Source: Dechloromonas sp.
Lineage (GTDB): Bacteria > Pseudomonadota > Gammaproteobacteria > Burkholderiales > Rhodocyclaceae
Reading direction: 5' to 3'
NCBI GenBank assembly: GCA_017302355.1
Contig: JAFLDQ010000091.1
Location: 1 to 13,278, forward strand
Length of the DNA: 13,278 nucleotides
Below are positions 5,589-13,278 of the stretch, in pieces. The notes under the pieces were generated by a model. It did not search any database. It worked only from the letters and a program-made list of their open reading frames with translations, and had not been told where the DNA came from. How positions within the stretch are numbered: the first letter of the stretch is position 1; the number at the start of each line of letters is the position of its first letter. The translations under genes and the position numbers were made by a program.

Positions 5589-7919
5589 ATGCTAGAAATC
5601 GAAATCGACGGCAAGAAGGCGCAGGTGCCCGATGGCAGCACGGTGATGGATGCCGCGCAGCAGGTCGGGGTTTACATTCCGCACTTCTGCTACCACAAGA
5701 AACTTTCGATCGCCGCCAACTGCCGCATGTGTCTCGTGCAGGTGGAAAAGGCGCCGAAGCCGTTGCCGGCCTGTGCGACACCGGTGACCAACGGCATGAA
5801 GGTGTTCACCCACTCCGACCTGGCGATCAAGGCTCAGAAGGGAGTGATGGAATTCCTGCTGATCAACCACCCGCTGGATTGCCCCATCTGCGATCAGGGC
5901 GGCGAGTGCCAGTTGCAGGACATGTCCGTCGGCTATGGTCCGATGAGGAGCCGCTACAGCGAAGAAAAGCATGTGGTCTTCCACAAGAATGTCGGGCCGC
6001 TGATCTCCATGGAGGAAATGAGCCGCTGCATTCATTGCACCCGTTGTGTCCGCTTCGGCCAGGAAGTTGCCGGGATCATGGAACTCGGCATGGCCAACCG
6101 CAACATGCATTCCGAGATCACCACCTTCCTGGGGCGTACGGTGGACTCGGAATTGTCGGGCAACATGATCGACCTGTGCCCGGTCGGCGCGCTCACCTCC
6201 AAGCCGTTCCGCTACACCGCGCGTTCCTGGGAGCTGCAGCGGCGCAAGTCGGTGAGCCCGCATGATTCGGTGGGCGCCAATCTGGTGGTCCAGGTCAAGC
6301 ACGACAACGTGATGCGTGTTCTGCCGCGCGAGAACGAGGCGGTCAATGAATGCTGGATCTCGGACAAGGAGCGCTTCTCCTACCAGGCGTTGAATTCCGA
6401 TGAGCGGCTGACGAAACCGATGGTCAAGCAGGGCGGCCAGTGGCGCGAGGTCGACTGGAATGTTGCGCTGGATTATGTCGCCCATGGCCTCAAGGATGTC
6501 GCCCGCGAACATGGCGGCGATGCACTGGCGGCCTTGGCGGCGGCGAATTCGACTGTTGAGGAAATGTACCTGCTGGGCAAGGTCTTCAAGGGTCTGGGCA
6601 GCGGCAACATCGATTTCCGTCCGCGCCAGGGTGATTTCGGCAGCGACTCCAGGCGTGCCGGCATTCCCTGGCTGGGGCGCCGTCTCGCAGAGATCGCGGA
6701 TCTCGACGCGGCGCTCGTCGTTGGCTCCTTCCTGCGCAAGGACCATCCGCTGATCGCCCAGCGCTTGCGCCAGGCGGCGAAGAAATATACCGCGGTCAGC
6801 GTGCTGTCGGTAACCGCCGATGACCCGCTGATCGACCTCCATGAAAGCATTGCAGTTGCACCATCGCAACTGGCCCGTGCGCTGGCGGCGATCGTCAAGG
6901 CAGCGGCAGGCCTGAAGGGCGCGACCGTTCCCGCCGGTCTCGCCGGCGTCGGCCCGGACGAAGCCAGCAAGAAGATCGCCCGGAGTCTGGTGGATGGCGA
7001 GAAGGGTGCGATCTTCCTGGGCAACGTCGTCACCCAGTCGGCTGACGCGACGCAAGTGCACGCATTGGCCCTTGAACTCGGGAGACTGACCAATTCCACG
7101 GTCGGCTTCCTTGGCGAATCGGCCAATGTGGTTGGCGGCCATGTTGCCGGGGTTCTGCCTTCCGGCGCCAACGCCAGCCAGATGTTCCTGCAGCCGCGCA
7201 AGGCTTACGTGCTCATGGGCATCGAGCCGGAACTCGATTGCGGCAATCCGCAAGCCGCGGTGGCCGCGCTGAAGCAGGCCAGCCTGGTGGTCTCCATGTC
7301 CGCCTTCAGGCACGCGCCGGCTCTCGAATACGCCGATGTGCTGCTGCCGATCGCGCCGTTCACCGAAACCGCCGGGACCTTCATCAACATCGAAGGGCGT
7401 GTGCAGGGTTTCAACGGTGTGGTCAAGGCGCGCGGTGACTCGCGCCCGGCGTGGAAGGTGCTGCGCGTGCTCGGCAACGTGCTCAACCTCGACGGTTTCG
7501 CCTACCAATCGAGCGAGGCGGTGCGCGACGAAGTGCTTGGCAAGGGCGCCGAATTCATCTCCGGACTGGATAACGCCCTGAATGGCGTTTCCGTGTCCGT
7601 GCCAGCGGCGGGAAGCCAGTTGCAGCGGATAGCCGATGTGCCGATCCATTTCGCCGATGCGATGGCGCGGCGGGCGCCTGCCCTGCAGCAGACTGCCGAT
7701 TCGGTTGCACCTGCGGCGCGGATCAACGCCAGGACGCTGGCCCAGATCGGCGTTGCCGCCGGCGACAGGGTGCGGGTGAAGCAGGGGCAGGGCGAGGCCG
7801 TCCTGGTGGCCAAGGTCGACGAGAGCGTGCCGGCCGGTTGTGTCCGCGTCGCCGCGGCGCATGCGAGCACGGCCGCACTGGGCGAAATGTTCGGCTCGAT
7901 TTCCGTGGAGCGTGCATAG
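5589..7919 (+). CDS. nuoG: NuoG, NADH-quinone oxidoreductase subunit G (clusters N1b, N5, N4)
   Basis: NuoG (75-kDa subunit) carries electrons from N3 through three clusters toward NuoI. In the 776-residue product, the N-terminal ferredoxin-like domain has C34, C45, C48 and C62 for the [2Fe-2S] cluster N1b. The next segment has H94, C98, C101 and C107 for N5, with its unusual His ligand, in HPLDCPICDQGGEC. C147, C150, C153 and C197 bind N4. From about residue 215 the protein continues as a molybdopterin-oxidoreductase-like domain without cofactor, a known relic. The positions of the extra N7 cluster are substituted (S223, D226, A230, S258), as in mitochondria and many proteobacteria. The ATG at 5589 gives the normal MLEIEIDGKKAQVPDGSTVMD start. 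nuoH begins on the next base after the stop. Confidence 0.98.
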   Translation: MLEIEIDGKKAQVPDGSTVMDAAQQVGVYIPHFCYHKKLSIAANCRMCLVQVEKAPKPLPACATPVTNGMKVFTHSDLAIKAQKGVMEFLLINHPLDCPICDQGGECQLQDMSVGYGPMRSRYSEEKHVVFHKNVGPLISMEEMSRCIHCTRCVRFGQEVAGIMELGMANRNMHSEITTFLGRTVDSELSGNMIDLCPVGALTSKPFRYTARSWELQRRKSVSPHDSVGANLVVQVKHDNVMRVLPRENEAVNECWISDKERFSYQALNSDERLTKPMVKQGGQWREVDWNVALDYVAHGLKDVAREHGGDALAALAAANSTVEEMYLLGKVFKGLGSGNIDFRPRQGDFGSDSRRAGIPWLGRRLAEIADLDAALVVGSFLRKDHPLIAQRLRQAAKKYTAVSVLSVTADDPLIDLHESIAVAPSQLARALAAIVKAAAGLKGATVPAGLAGVGPDEASKKIARSLVDGEKGAIFLGNVVTQSADATQVHALALELGRLTNSTVGFLGESANVVGGHVAGVLPSGANASQMFLQPRKAYVLMGIEPELDCGNPQAAVAALKQASLVVSMSAFRHAPALEYADVLLPIAPFTETAGTFINIEGRVQGFNGVVKARGDSRPAWKVLRVLGNVLNLDGFAYQSSEAVRDEVLGKGAEFISGLDNALNGVSVSVPAAGSQLQRIADVPIHFADAMARRAPALQQTADSVAPAARINARTLAQIGVAAGDRVRVKQGQGEAVLVAKVDESVPAGCVRVAAAHASTAALGEMFGSISVERA

Positions 7920-8969
7920 ATGGACGCACTGATGAACTTCGGACAAGGGATCTTCGGCGGCCTCTGGCCGGGCGTGTGGACCCTTCTCAAGATCGTCCTG
8001 ATCGTTGCGCCGCTGATGCTGGGCGTGGCCTACCTGACCTATTTCGAGCGCAAGGTCATCGGCTACATGCAGGTTCGCATCGGGCCCAACCGGGTCGGTC
8101 CGCTGGGGTTGATCCAGCCCATCGCCGACGGTCTCAAGCTGCTGCTCAAGGAAATCGTCCTGCCCACCGGCGCCAACAAGGGGATCTTCCTGATCGCCCC
8201 GATGCTGGCCATCGGGCCGGCGCTCGCGGTGTGGGCGGTCGTGCCGTTCACCGACTCGCTCGTCCTTGCCAATATCGACGCCAGCCTGCTCTATATCATG
8301 GCGGTCGGCTCGATGGGGGTATACGGGATCATCCTCTCGGGCTGGGCCTCGAATTCCAAGTATGCCTTCCTCGGGGCCATGCGCGCGACTGCCCAGGTGG
8401 TGTCCTACGAAATCTCGATGGGCTTCTCGCTGATCTGTGTCCTGATGGTTTCGAACAGCCTCAACCTGGTCGACATCGTCAACGCGCAGGATCATGGGCG
8501 CTTTGCCGGATGGGGCCTTGGCTTGATGTCCTGGAACTGGCTGCCGTTGTTGCCGATGTTCATCGTCTACCTGATATCGGGCGTTGCCGAAACCAATCGC
8601 GCGCCATTTGACGTGGCTGAAGGCGAGTCGGAGATCGTTGCCGGCTTCCATGTCGAGTATTCGGGCATGGCGTTCGCGCTGTTCTTCCTGGCCGAATACG
8701 CGAACATGATCCTGATTGCCGCGCTGACGTCGATCCTGTTCCTGGGCGGCTGGCTGTCGCCGGTCGGCTTCCTCCCCGACGGAATTCTCTGGCTGTTCGC
8801 CAAGATGTCGGCGGTCCTGTTCCTGTTCCTGTGGTTCCGTGCGACCTTCCCGCGTTACCGTTTCGACCAGTTGATGCGCCTCGGCTGGAAGGTGTTCCTG
8901 CCGGTCTGTCTGGTCTGGCTTGTGGTGGTCGGGGTCTGGATGATGTCCCCGCTGAATATCTGGAAGTGA
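7920..8969 (+). CDS. nuoH: NuoH, NADH-quinone oxidoreductase subunit H
   Basis: NuoH (ND1 homologue) is the membrane subunit that anchors the peripheral arm and forms the mouth of the quinone tunnel. The 349-residue product is strongly hydrophobic, with about eight predicted membrane segments. Family blocks are [20 protein letters not shown] (41-60), with [18 protein letters not shown] following. [20 protein letters not shown] (141-160) leads into VSYE. The charged loop [20 protein letters not shown] (223-242) carries the conserved acidic cluster implicated in coupling quinone reduction to pumping. The ATG at 7920 directly follows the nuoG stop, with GGAG at 7907-7910 inside the end of nuoG, so coupled translation is likely. 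A second ATG four codons later (7932) is less well placed. Confidence 0.98.
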   Translation: MDALMNFGQGIFGGLWPGVWTLLKIVLIVAPLMLGVAYLTYFERKVIGYMQVRIGPNRVGPLGLIQPIADGLKLLLKEIVLPTGANKGIFLIAPMLAIGPALAVWAVVPFTDSLVLANIDASLLYIMAVGSMGVYGIILSGWASNSKYAFLGAMRATAQVVSYEISMGFSLICVLMVSNSLNLVDIVNAQDHGRFAGWGLGLMSWNWLPLLPMFIVYLISGVAETNRAPFDVAEGESEIVAGFHVEYSGMAFALFFLAEYANMILIAALTSILFLGGWLSPVGFLPDGILWLFAKMSAVLFLFLWFRATFPRYRFDQLMRLGWKVFLPVCLVWLVVVGVWMMSPLNIWK

Positions 8970-8979
8970 GGAGAGATTG

Positions 8980-9468
8980 ATGGGTTCGATGAAGGAAGTC
9001 TTCAACAGCCTGCTCCTCAAGGAGTTGCTGAAGGGGTTGTCGGTAACCGGCAGGTATTTCTTTGCGCGCAAGATCACGGTTCAGTACCCTGAAGAAAAGA
9101 CTCCCCAGAGCGCACGCTTCCGCGGCCTTCACGCGTTGCGCCGCTACCCCAATGGCGAGGAGCGTTGCATCGCCTGCAAGCTCTGCGAAGCGATTTGCCC
9201 GGCGATGGCCATCGTCATCGAGGCGGAGCCGCGTGACGACGGCTCGCGGCGGACCACGCGCTACGACATCGACCTCACGAAATGCATTTTCTGCGGCTTC
9301 TGCGAGGAAGCCTGTCCGGTCGACGCGATCGTCGAAACGCGCATCTACGAGTATCACGGCGAACGCCGGGGCGATCTCTACTACACCAAGCCGATGTTGC
9401 TGGCTAACGGTGAACGCTACGAAGCGCAGATCGCCCAGGATCGCCAACAAGATGCACCTTACCGATAA
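8980..9468 (+). CDS. nuoI: NuoI, NADH-quinone oxidoreductase subunit I (clusters N6a and N6b)
   Basis: NuoI (TYKY homologue) is an 8-iron ferredoxin-type subunit that relays electrons from NuoG to N2 in NuoB. The 162-residue product has two CxxCxxCxxxCP motifs: C63, C66, C69 and C73 ([13 protein letters not shown]), and C102, C105, C108 and C112 ([13 protein letters not shown]). The two fourth cysteines cross over in the usual 2[4Fe-4S] fold. An amphipathic N-terminal helix (about 5-25) should lie on the membrane. The ATG at 8980 follows a strong ribosome site, GAGGAGAG at 8968-8975, that overlaps the nuoH stop. A TTG one codon earlier is less likely. nuoJ starts 12 bp after the stop. Confidence 0.98.
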   Translation: MGSMKEVFNSLLLKELLKGLSVTGRYFFARKITVQYPEEKTPQSARFRGLHALRRYPNGEERCIACKLCEAICPAMAIVIEAEPRDDGSRRTTRYDIDLTKCIFCGFCEEACPVDAIVETRIYEYHGERRGDLYYTKPMLLANGERYEAQIAQDRQQDAPYR

Positions 9469-9480
9469 CAGGTACTAGAG

Positions 9481-10077
9481 ATGGATTTTCAGACCCTGGT
9501 TTTCTTCTTCCTGTCGGCAATCCTGATTTTCGCCAGCCTGCGCGTCATCACCTCGCGCAATCCGGTGCATGCCGCGTTGCACCTGATCCTGGCCTTCTTC
9601 ACCTGCGGCGGCATCTGGGCGCTGCTGCAGGCCGAATTTCTGGCGATTGCAATCATTCTGGTCTATGTCGGCGCGGTCATGGTGCTGTTCCTCTTCGTCG
9701 TGATGATGCTCGACATCAACCTCGACCGGATCCGCGAGGGATTCTGGAGCTACCTTCCGCTCGGCGCGGTACTCGGCCTCCTGATGGTCATGGAGATGGG
9801 CCTCGTTCTCGGCAGCAAGTATTTTCAGGTGCCTGCGGCGCAGGCGATGGTCCCGGCCGGCGTTTCCAATACCAAGGCCATCGGCGCCCTGATGTTCACC
9901 GATTTCGTCTATCCCTTCGAACTCGCCTCGCTGGTGCTGCTCGTCGGCATGATTGCGGCCATTGTCCTGACCTACCGCGGTCCGAAGCAGTCCAAATATA
10001 CCAATCCGAATCAACAGGTCTTCGTCAAGGCGAAGGATCGCGTCCGCGTATTGCAGATGCCTGTGGAAAAAGACTGA
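9481..10077 (+). CDS. nuoJ: NuoJ, NADH-quinone oxidoreductase subunit J
   Basis: NuoJ (ND6 homologue) is a membrane subunit between NuoH and the antiporter-like subunits. Its third helix bends during turnover and helps relay the conformational signal. The 198-residue protein has about five predicted membrane segments (roughly 3-22, 27-47, 53-75, 89-112 and 138-163). It carries the family motif [20 protein letters not shown] (22-41). This is followed by the helix [20 protein letters not shown] (45-64), whose YVGAVMVLF is the conserved core. The C-terminal tail after about 165 is polar and variable. The ribosome site is poor (AGG at 9470-9472), so translation may depend partly on coupling to nuoI. 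nuoK follows after 13 bp. Confidence 0.97.
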   Translation: MDFQTLVFFFLSAILIFASLRVITSRNPVHAALHLILAFFTCGGIWALLQAEFLAIAIILVYVGAVMVLFLFVVMMLDINLDRIREGFWSYLPLGAVLGLLMVMEMGLVLGSKYFQVPAAQAMVPAGVSNTKAIGALMFTDFVYPFELASLVLLVGMIAAIVLTYRGPKQSKYTNPNQQVFVKAKDRVRVLQMPVEKD

Positions 10078-10090
10078 AAGAGGGTCGCCA

Positions 10091-10402
10091 ATGCTTACTC
10101 TATCCCTCTCGCATTTCCTGGTTCTCGGCGCGATTCTTTTTGCGATCAGCGTTGTCGGCATCTTCCTCAACCGGAAGAACCTGATCGTCCTGCTGATGGC
10201 CATCGAACTGATGCTGCTTGCGGTCAACATGAATTTCGTTGCCTTTTCGCACTTTCTGGGCGACCTGTCCGGGCAGATCTTCGTCTTCTTCATCCTGACC
10301 GTGGCCGCCGCCGAATCGGCGATCGGCCTGGCGATCCTGATCGTGCTGTTCCGCAACCTGAAGAGCATCCACGTGGATGACCTGGGGAGCCTGAAGGGTT
10401 AA
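10091..10402 (+). CDS. nuoK: NuoK, NADH-quinone oxidoreductase subunit K
   Basis: NuoK (ND4L homologue, MrpC-like) forms part of the first proton half-channel of the membrane arm. The 103-residue protein has three membrane helices (about 5-25, 30-50 and 60-88). Both buried glutamates essential in the family are present: E39 in [13 protein letters not shown] and E75 in [12 protein letters not shown]. The length is standard (about 100 residues). GAGGG at 10080-10084 provides a ribosome site before the ATG. The stop lies 2 bp before the nuoL ATG. Confidence 0.98.
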   Translation: MLTLSLSHFLVLGAILFAISVVGIFLNRKNLIVLLMAIELMLLAVNMNFVAFSHFLGDLSGQIFVFFILTVAAAESAIGLAILIVLFRNLKSIHVDDLGSLKG

Positions 10403-10404
10403 AC

Positions 10405-12477
10405 ATGGAAATGCAAAAGCTTTATCTCCTGGTTCCCCTGGCGCCTCTCGTCGGCGCCGTGATCGCCGGCCTCTTCTGCCGCGTCATACCGCGCTGGTTC
10501 GCGCATACCGTGACCATCGCCGGCGTTGCCATCGCCTTCGTTGCGTCGGTGATCATTTTCCGGGATGTTCAGGCCGGTCACGCCTTCAACGGCCCCGTCT
10601 ACACCTGGCTGACCAGTGGCGACTACCGGTTCGAGGTCGGCTTCCTGATCGATTCGCTGACGACGACGATGATGCTGGTCGTGACCTTCGTTTCGCTGAT
10701 GGTGCACATCTACACGATCGGCTACATGCAGGAAGATCCGGGCTACAACCGCTTCTTCAGCTACATCTCGCTGTTCACCTTCTCGATGCTGATGCTCGTC
10801 ATGAGCAACAACTTCATGCAGCTCTTCTTCGGCTGGGAGGCGGTCGGTCTCGTTTCCTACCTGCTGATCGGCTTCTGGTACACCCGCCCGACCGCGATCT
10901 TCGCCAACATGAAGGCCTTCCTGGTCAACCGCGTCGGCGACTTCGGCTTCATCCTCGGCATTGGACTGATTCTTGCCCACTTCGGCACGCTGGATTACGC
11001 GACTGTCTTCAAGAGGGCGCCGGAATTCGCCAGCACGACGATCGCGCTGTTTGCCACCGGAGAATGGGCGACCGTCTCGCTGATGACGGTCACCTGCATC
11101 TGCCTGTTCATCGGCGCCATGGGCAAGTCGGCGCAGGTGCCGCTGCATGTCTGGCTGCCTGACTCGATGGAAGGCCCGACCCCGATCTCGGCGCTGATCC
11201 ACGCCGCGACGATGGTCACCGCCGGCATCTTCATGGTCGCCCGGATGTCCCCGCTGTTCGAGCTGTCGACCACCGCACTGTCCTTCGTCATCGTCATCGG
11301 CGCCATCACCGCGCTGTTCATGGGCTTCCTCGGCATCATCCAGAACGACATCAAGCGCGTCGTCGCCTATTCGACGCTGTCGCAGCTCGGCTACATGACC
11401 GTTGCGCTCGGCGCCTCGGCCTATTCGGTGGCGATCTTCCACCTGATGACGCACGCCTTCTTCAAGGCGCTGCTCTTCCTCGCCGCCGGCTCAGTGATCA
11501 TCGGCATGCATCACGACCAGGATATCCGCAACATGGGCGGCCTGCGCAAGTACATGCCGATCACCTGGATCACCTCGCTGATCGGTTCGCTGGCGCTGAT
11601 CGGCACGCCGTTCCTGTCGGGCTTCTACTCGAAGGATTCGATCATCGAAGCAGTTGCCCTGTCGCACATTCCGGGGGCCGGGTTTGCCTACTTCGCGGTC
11701 ATGGCCGGCGTCTTCGTCACCGCTTTCTACTCCTTCCGCATGTACTTCCTGGTCTTCCACGGGGAAGAGCGTTTCGGCAAGTCCGCGCATGATGAGCACC
11801 ATGATCATCATGGCGATCACGACGACGAAGAGGTCGCCCACGATCATCATCACGGGCTGGCTCCGGGTCAGAAGCCGCACGAAACGCCCTGGGTCGTGAC
11901 CCTGCCGCTGGTCCTGCTGGCCATTCCGTCGCTGGTTATTGGCTACATCGCCATCGCGCCGATGGTCTTCGGCGACTTCTTCAGGATGGCGATCCCCGGC
12001 ACCGGCAACATTCCGGTCATCTTCGTCGACGCCAACGCCCATCCCGCCATGGCCCACCTTGCCGAGCACTTCCACGGCGCCGCCGCGATGGGCATCCATG
12101 CGCTGACCTCGCTCCCCTTCTTCCTAGCCCTTGCCGGTGTCGTTCTGTCCTGGTTCTTCTACATGAAGCGTCCCGACATTCCGGCGGCCATCCAGCGGCG
12201 ATTCTCGGCGATCTACACGCTGCTCGACAACAAGTACTACTTCGACAAGTTCAACGAAGCGGTCTTCGGTGGCGGTGCGCGCCTGCTTGGCAAGGCCTTC
12301 TGGCGTGGCGGCGACGTCGCCGTGATCGACGGCGTCATCGTGGATGGCTCGGCGCGGCTCGTTTCCATGATCGCGGCGGTGACGCGGACGTTGCAGACCG
12401 GTTACGTCTATCACTACGCCTTCACCATGATCATCGGTGTCTTCGTCCTGATGACCCTGTGGCTCAATCGCGTCTAG
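10405..12477 (+). CDS. nuoL: NuoL, NADH-quinone oxidoreductase subunit L (antiporter-like, distal pump)
   Basis: NuoL (ND5 homologue, MrpA-like) is the distal antiporter-like pump, with a long lateral helix running back along the membrane arm. The 690-residue product has the usual set of about 16 membrane segments. Key residues are E145 in FFGWEAVGLVSYLLIGF, D179 in NRVGDFG, K241 and H248 in GKSAQVPLHVWLPDSMEGPT, and the LIHAATMVTAG block (about 264-274). The C-terminal part (about 560-690) carries the lateral helix and a final anchor ending in LMTLWLNRV. Between two late membrane segments, residues 462-483 form a loop with ten His and nine Asp/Glu; similar His-rich loops occur in other betaproteobacterial NuoL proteins, as far as I recall. 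The ATG at 10405 is 2 bp after nuoK; the ribosome site is modest (GAAGGG at about 10393-10398). Confidence 0.98.
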   Translation: MEMQKLYLLVPLAPLVGAVIAGLFCRVIPRWFAHTVTIAGVAIAFVASVIIFRDVQAGHAFNGPVYTWLTSGDYRFEVGFLIDSLTTTMMLVVTFVSLMVHIYTIGYMQEDPGYNRFFSYISLFTFSMLMLVMSNNFMQLFFGWEAVGLVSYLLIGFWYTRPTAIFANMKAFLVNRVGDFGFILGIGLILAHFGTLDYATVFKRAPEFASTTIALFATGEWATVSLMTVTCICLFIGAMGKSAQVPLHVWLPDSMEGPTPISALIHAATMVTAGIFMVARMSPLFELSTTALSFVIVIGAITALFMGFLGIIQNDIKRVVAYSTLSQLGYMTVALGASAYSVAIFHLMTHAFFKALLFLAAGSVIIGMHHDQDIRNMGGLRKYMPITWITSLIGSLALIGTPFLSGFYSKDSIIEAVALSHIPGAGFAYFAVMAGVFVTAFYSFRMYFLVFHGEERFGKSAHDEHHDHHGDHDDEEVAHDHHHGLAPGQKPHETPWVVTLPLVLLAIPSLVIGYIAIAPMVFGDFFRMAIPGTGNIPVIFVDANAHPAMAHLAEHFHGAAAMGIHALTSLPFFLALAGVVLSWFFYMKRPDIPAAIQRRFSAIYTLLDNKYYFDKFNEAVFGGGARLLGKAFWRGGDVAVIDGVIVDGSARLVSMIAAVTRTLQTGYVYHYAFTMIIGVFVLMTLWLNRV

Positions 12478-12536
12478 ATCCATGAAAACAGAGGCTCGCA
12501 CCAGCGTGAACCGTTCGCAGGAAAGCAAGGAATAAC

Positions 12537-13278
12537 ATGTCGACTTACCCGCTGCTATCTTTCGCCATCTGGATTCCGATCATTGCCGGACTGGCGGTGC
12601 TCGCCACCGGATCCGACCGCAATGCCCCTCTGGCACGGATGCTGGCCCTGCTTGGCGCGATCGCCGGCTTTCTCGTGACCATCCCGCTGTGGACGGGTTT
12701 CGATGTCAACTACGGCGGCATGCAGTTCCTCGAGGTGAAGACCTGGATTCCCCGCTTCAACGTCAACTACCACCTCGGGGTCGACGGTATCTCGATGCTT
12801 TTCGTCATTCTGAACGCCTTCATCACCGTCATCGTCGTCGCCGCCGGCTGGGAGGTGATCAAGGAGAAGGTCGCCCAGTACAACGCCGCCTTCCTGATCA
12901 TGTCGGGGCTGATGAACGGCATCTTCACCGCGCTCGACGGCGTCCTCTTCTATGTCTTCTTCGAGGCCTCGCTGATTCCGCTGTACCTGATCATCGGCGT
13001 CTGGGGCGGCCCGAACCGCGTCTATGCGGCGTTCAAGTTCTTCCTCTACACGCTGTTCGGTTCGCTGCTCTTCCTGCTGGCGCTGATGTACCTGTTCATC
13101 CATTCCAACGGCAGCTTCTCGATCCTCGAATGGCACCAGCTGCCGATCGCCCTTGGCGCCCAGATCTGGCTGTTCCTCGCCTTCCTGATCGCCTTCGCGG
13201 TCAAGGTGCCGATGTGGCCGGTGCACACCTGGTTGCCGGACGCCCACGTCGAGGCGCCGACCGGCGGCTCCATCGTGC
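12537..13278 (+). CDS. nuoM: NuoM, NADH-quinone oxidoreductase subunit M (3' end outside window)
   Basis: NuoM (ND4 homologue, MrpD-like) is the middle-distal antiporter-like pump of the membrane arm. The first 247 residues are in the window, about half of the usual length near 490. The frame stays open to the right edge. E143 in YVFFEASLIPLYLIIGVWGG and K223 in FAVKVPMWPVHTWLPDAHVE are the paired glutamate and lysine essential for proton transfer in the family. The N-terminal block YHLGVDGISMLFVILNAF (78-95) is also typical. I start at the ATG at 12537, preceded by AAGGA (12527-12531), which gives MSTYPLLSFAIWIP. A 59-bp gap separates it from nuoL. nuoN is expected to follow outside the window. 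Confidence 0.96.
   Translation, partial: MSTYPLLSFAIWIPIIAGLAVLATGSDRNAPLARMLALLGAIAGFLVTIPLWTGFDVNYGGMQFLEVKTWIPRFNVNYHLGVDGISMLFVILNAFITVIVVAAGWEVIKEKVAQYNAAFLIMSGLMNGIFTALDGVLFYVFFEASLIPLYLIIGVWGGPNRVYAAFKFFLYTLFGSLLFLLALMYLFIHSNGSFSILEWHQLPIALGAQIWLFLAFLIAFAVKVPMWPVHTWLPDAHVEAPTGGSIV

Noticed and set aside
5592..9077. A 1161-codon open frame on the minus strand across nuoG, nuoH and the start of nuoI.
   Set aside because: It is exactly antisense to well-recognised genes, is rich in His, Arg, Asp and Gln as expected from the complement of GC-biased codons, and shows no domain. Long antisense frames are common in GC-rich coding DNA.
10399..11454. A 351-codon minus-strand frame opposite nuoL.
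   Set aside because: It mirrors nuoL codons, has a low-complexity His/Asp/Glu/Arg composition and no recognisable motif.
1..13278. CRISPR arrays, phage genes, toxin-antitoxin pairs, defence genes or a riboswitch.
   Set aside because: No spaced direct repeats, no genes of these kinds and no known aptamer pattern were seen; nearly all of the window is nuo coding sequence.

Overview
The window is a stretch of a GC-rich proteobacterial chromosome, all genes on the plus strand. It carries secG, a tRNA-Leu gene and most of a respiratory complex I (nuo) operon. The order secG - tRNA-Leu(GAG) - nuoA, the unfused nuoC and nuoD, the mitochondrial-like NuoG without cluster N7, and the wording of the NuoA, NuoB and NuoC proteins all fit a betaproteobacterium. 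Rhodocyclales (the Accumulibacter / Dechloromonas / Azoarcus neighbourhood) is my best guess, from remembered family resemblance and not from a search.

Left edge (1-436). The window opens in the last 50 codons of a transposase-like protein. A near-consensus sigma70 promoter follows (181-210), then about 170 bp that reads as a decayed 3' end of tpiA, the gene that usually precedes secG in these bacteria. The intact tpiA body is not here. This edge is the only part that looks rearranged.

Centre (437-1007). secG encodes the small subunit of the SecYEG translocon. It is followed by a complete class II tRNA-Leu with anticodon GAG and an encoded CCA. No factor-independent terminator is visible after secG or after the tRNA, so the promoter at 181-210 may serve the whole unit, with the tRNA cut out of a longer transcript.

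Right (1008-13278). nuoA to nuoL are complete and nuoM runs off the right edge; nuoN would be expected next. The genes are packed tightly: nuoC/nuoD overlap by 8 bp, nuoD/nuoE and nuoE/nuoF by 1 bp, and nuoH starts on the base after the nuoG stop. Together they encode the NADH-oxidising arm (NuoE, F, G), the connecting arm with the iron-sulfur chain and quinone site (NuoB, C, D, I) and the proton-pumping membrane arm (NuoA, H, J, K, L, M). All expected cluster ligands and the main pump residues are present, so the complex should be functional.

I see no previously undescribed system here. The points worth a second look are the transposase / tpiA remnant junction, the strong promoter beside it, a histidine- and acid-rich loop in NuoL, the four substituted N7 ligands in NuoG, and a 17-codon ORF in the nuoL-nuoM gap.
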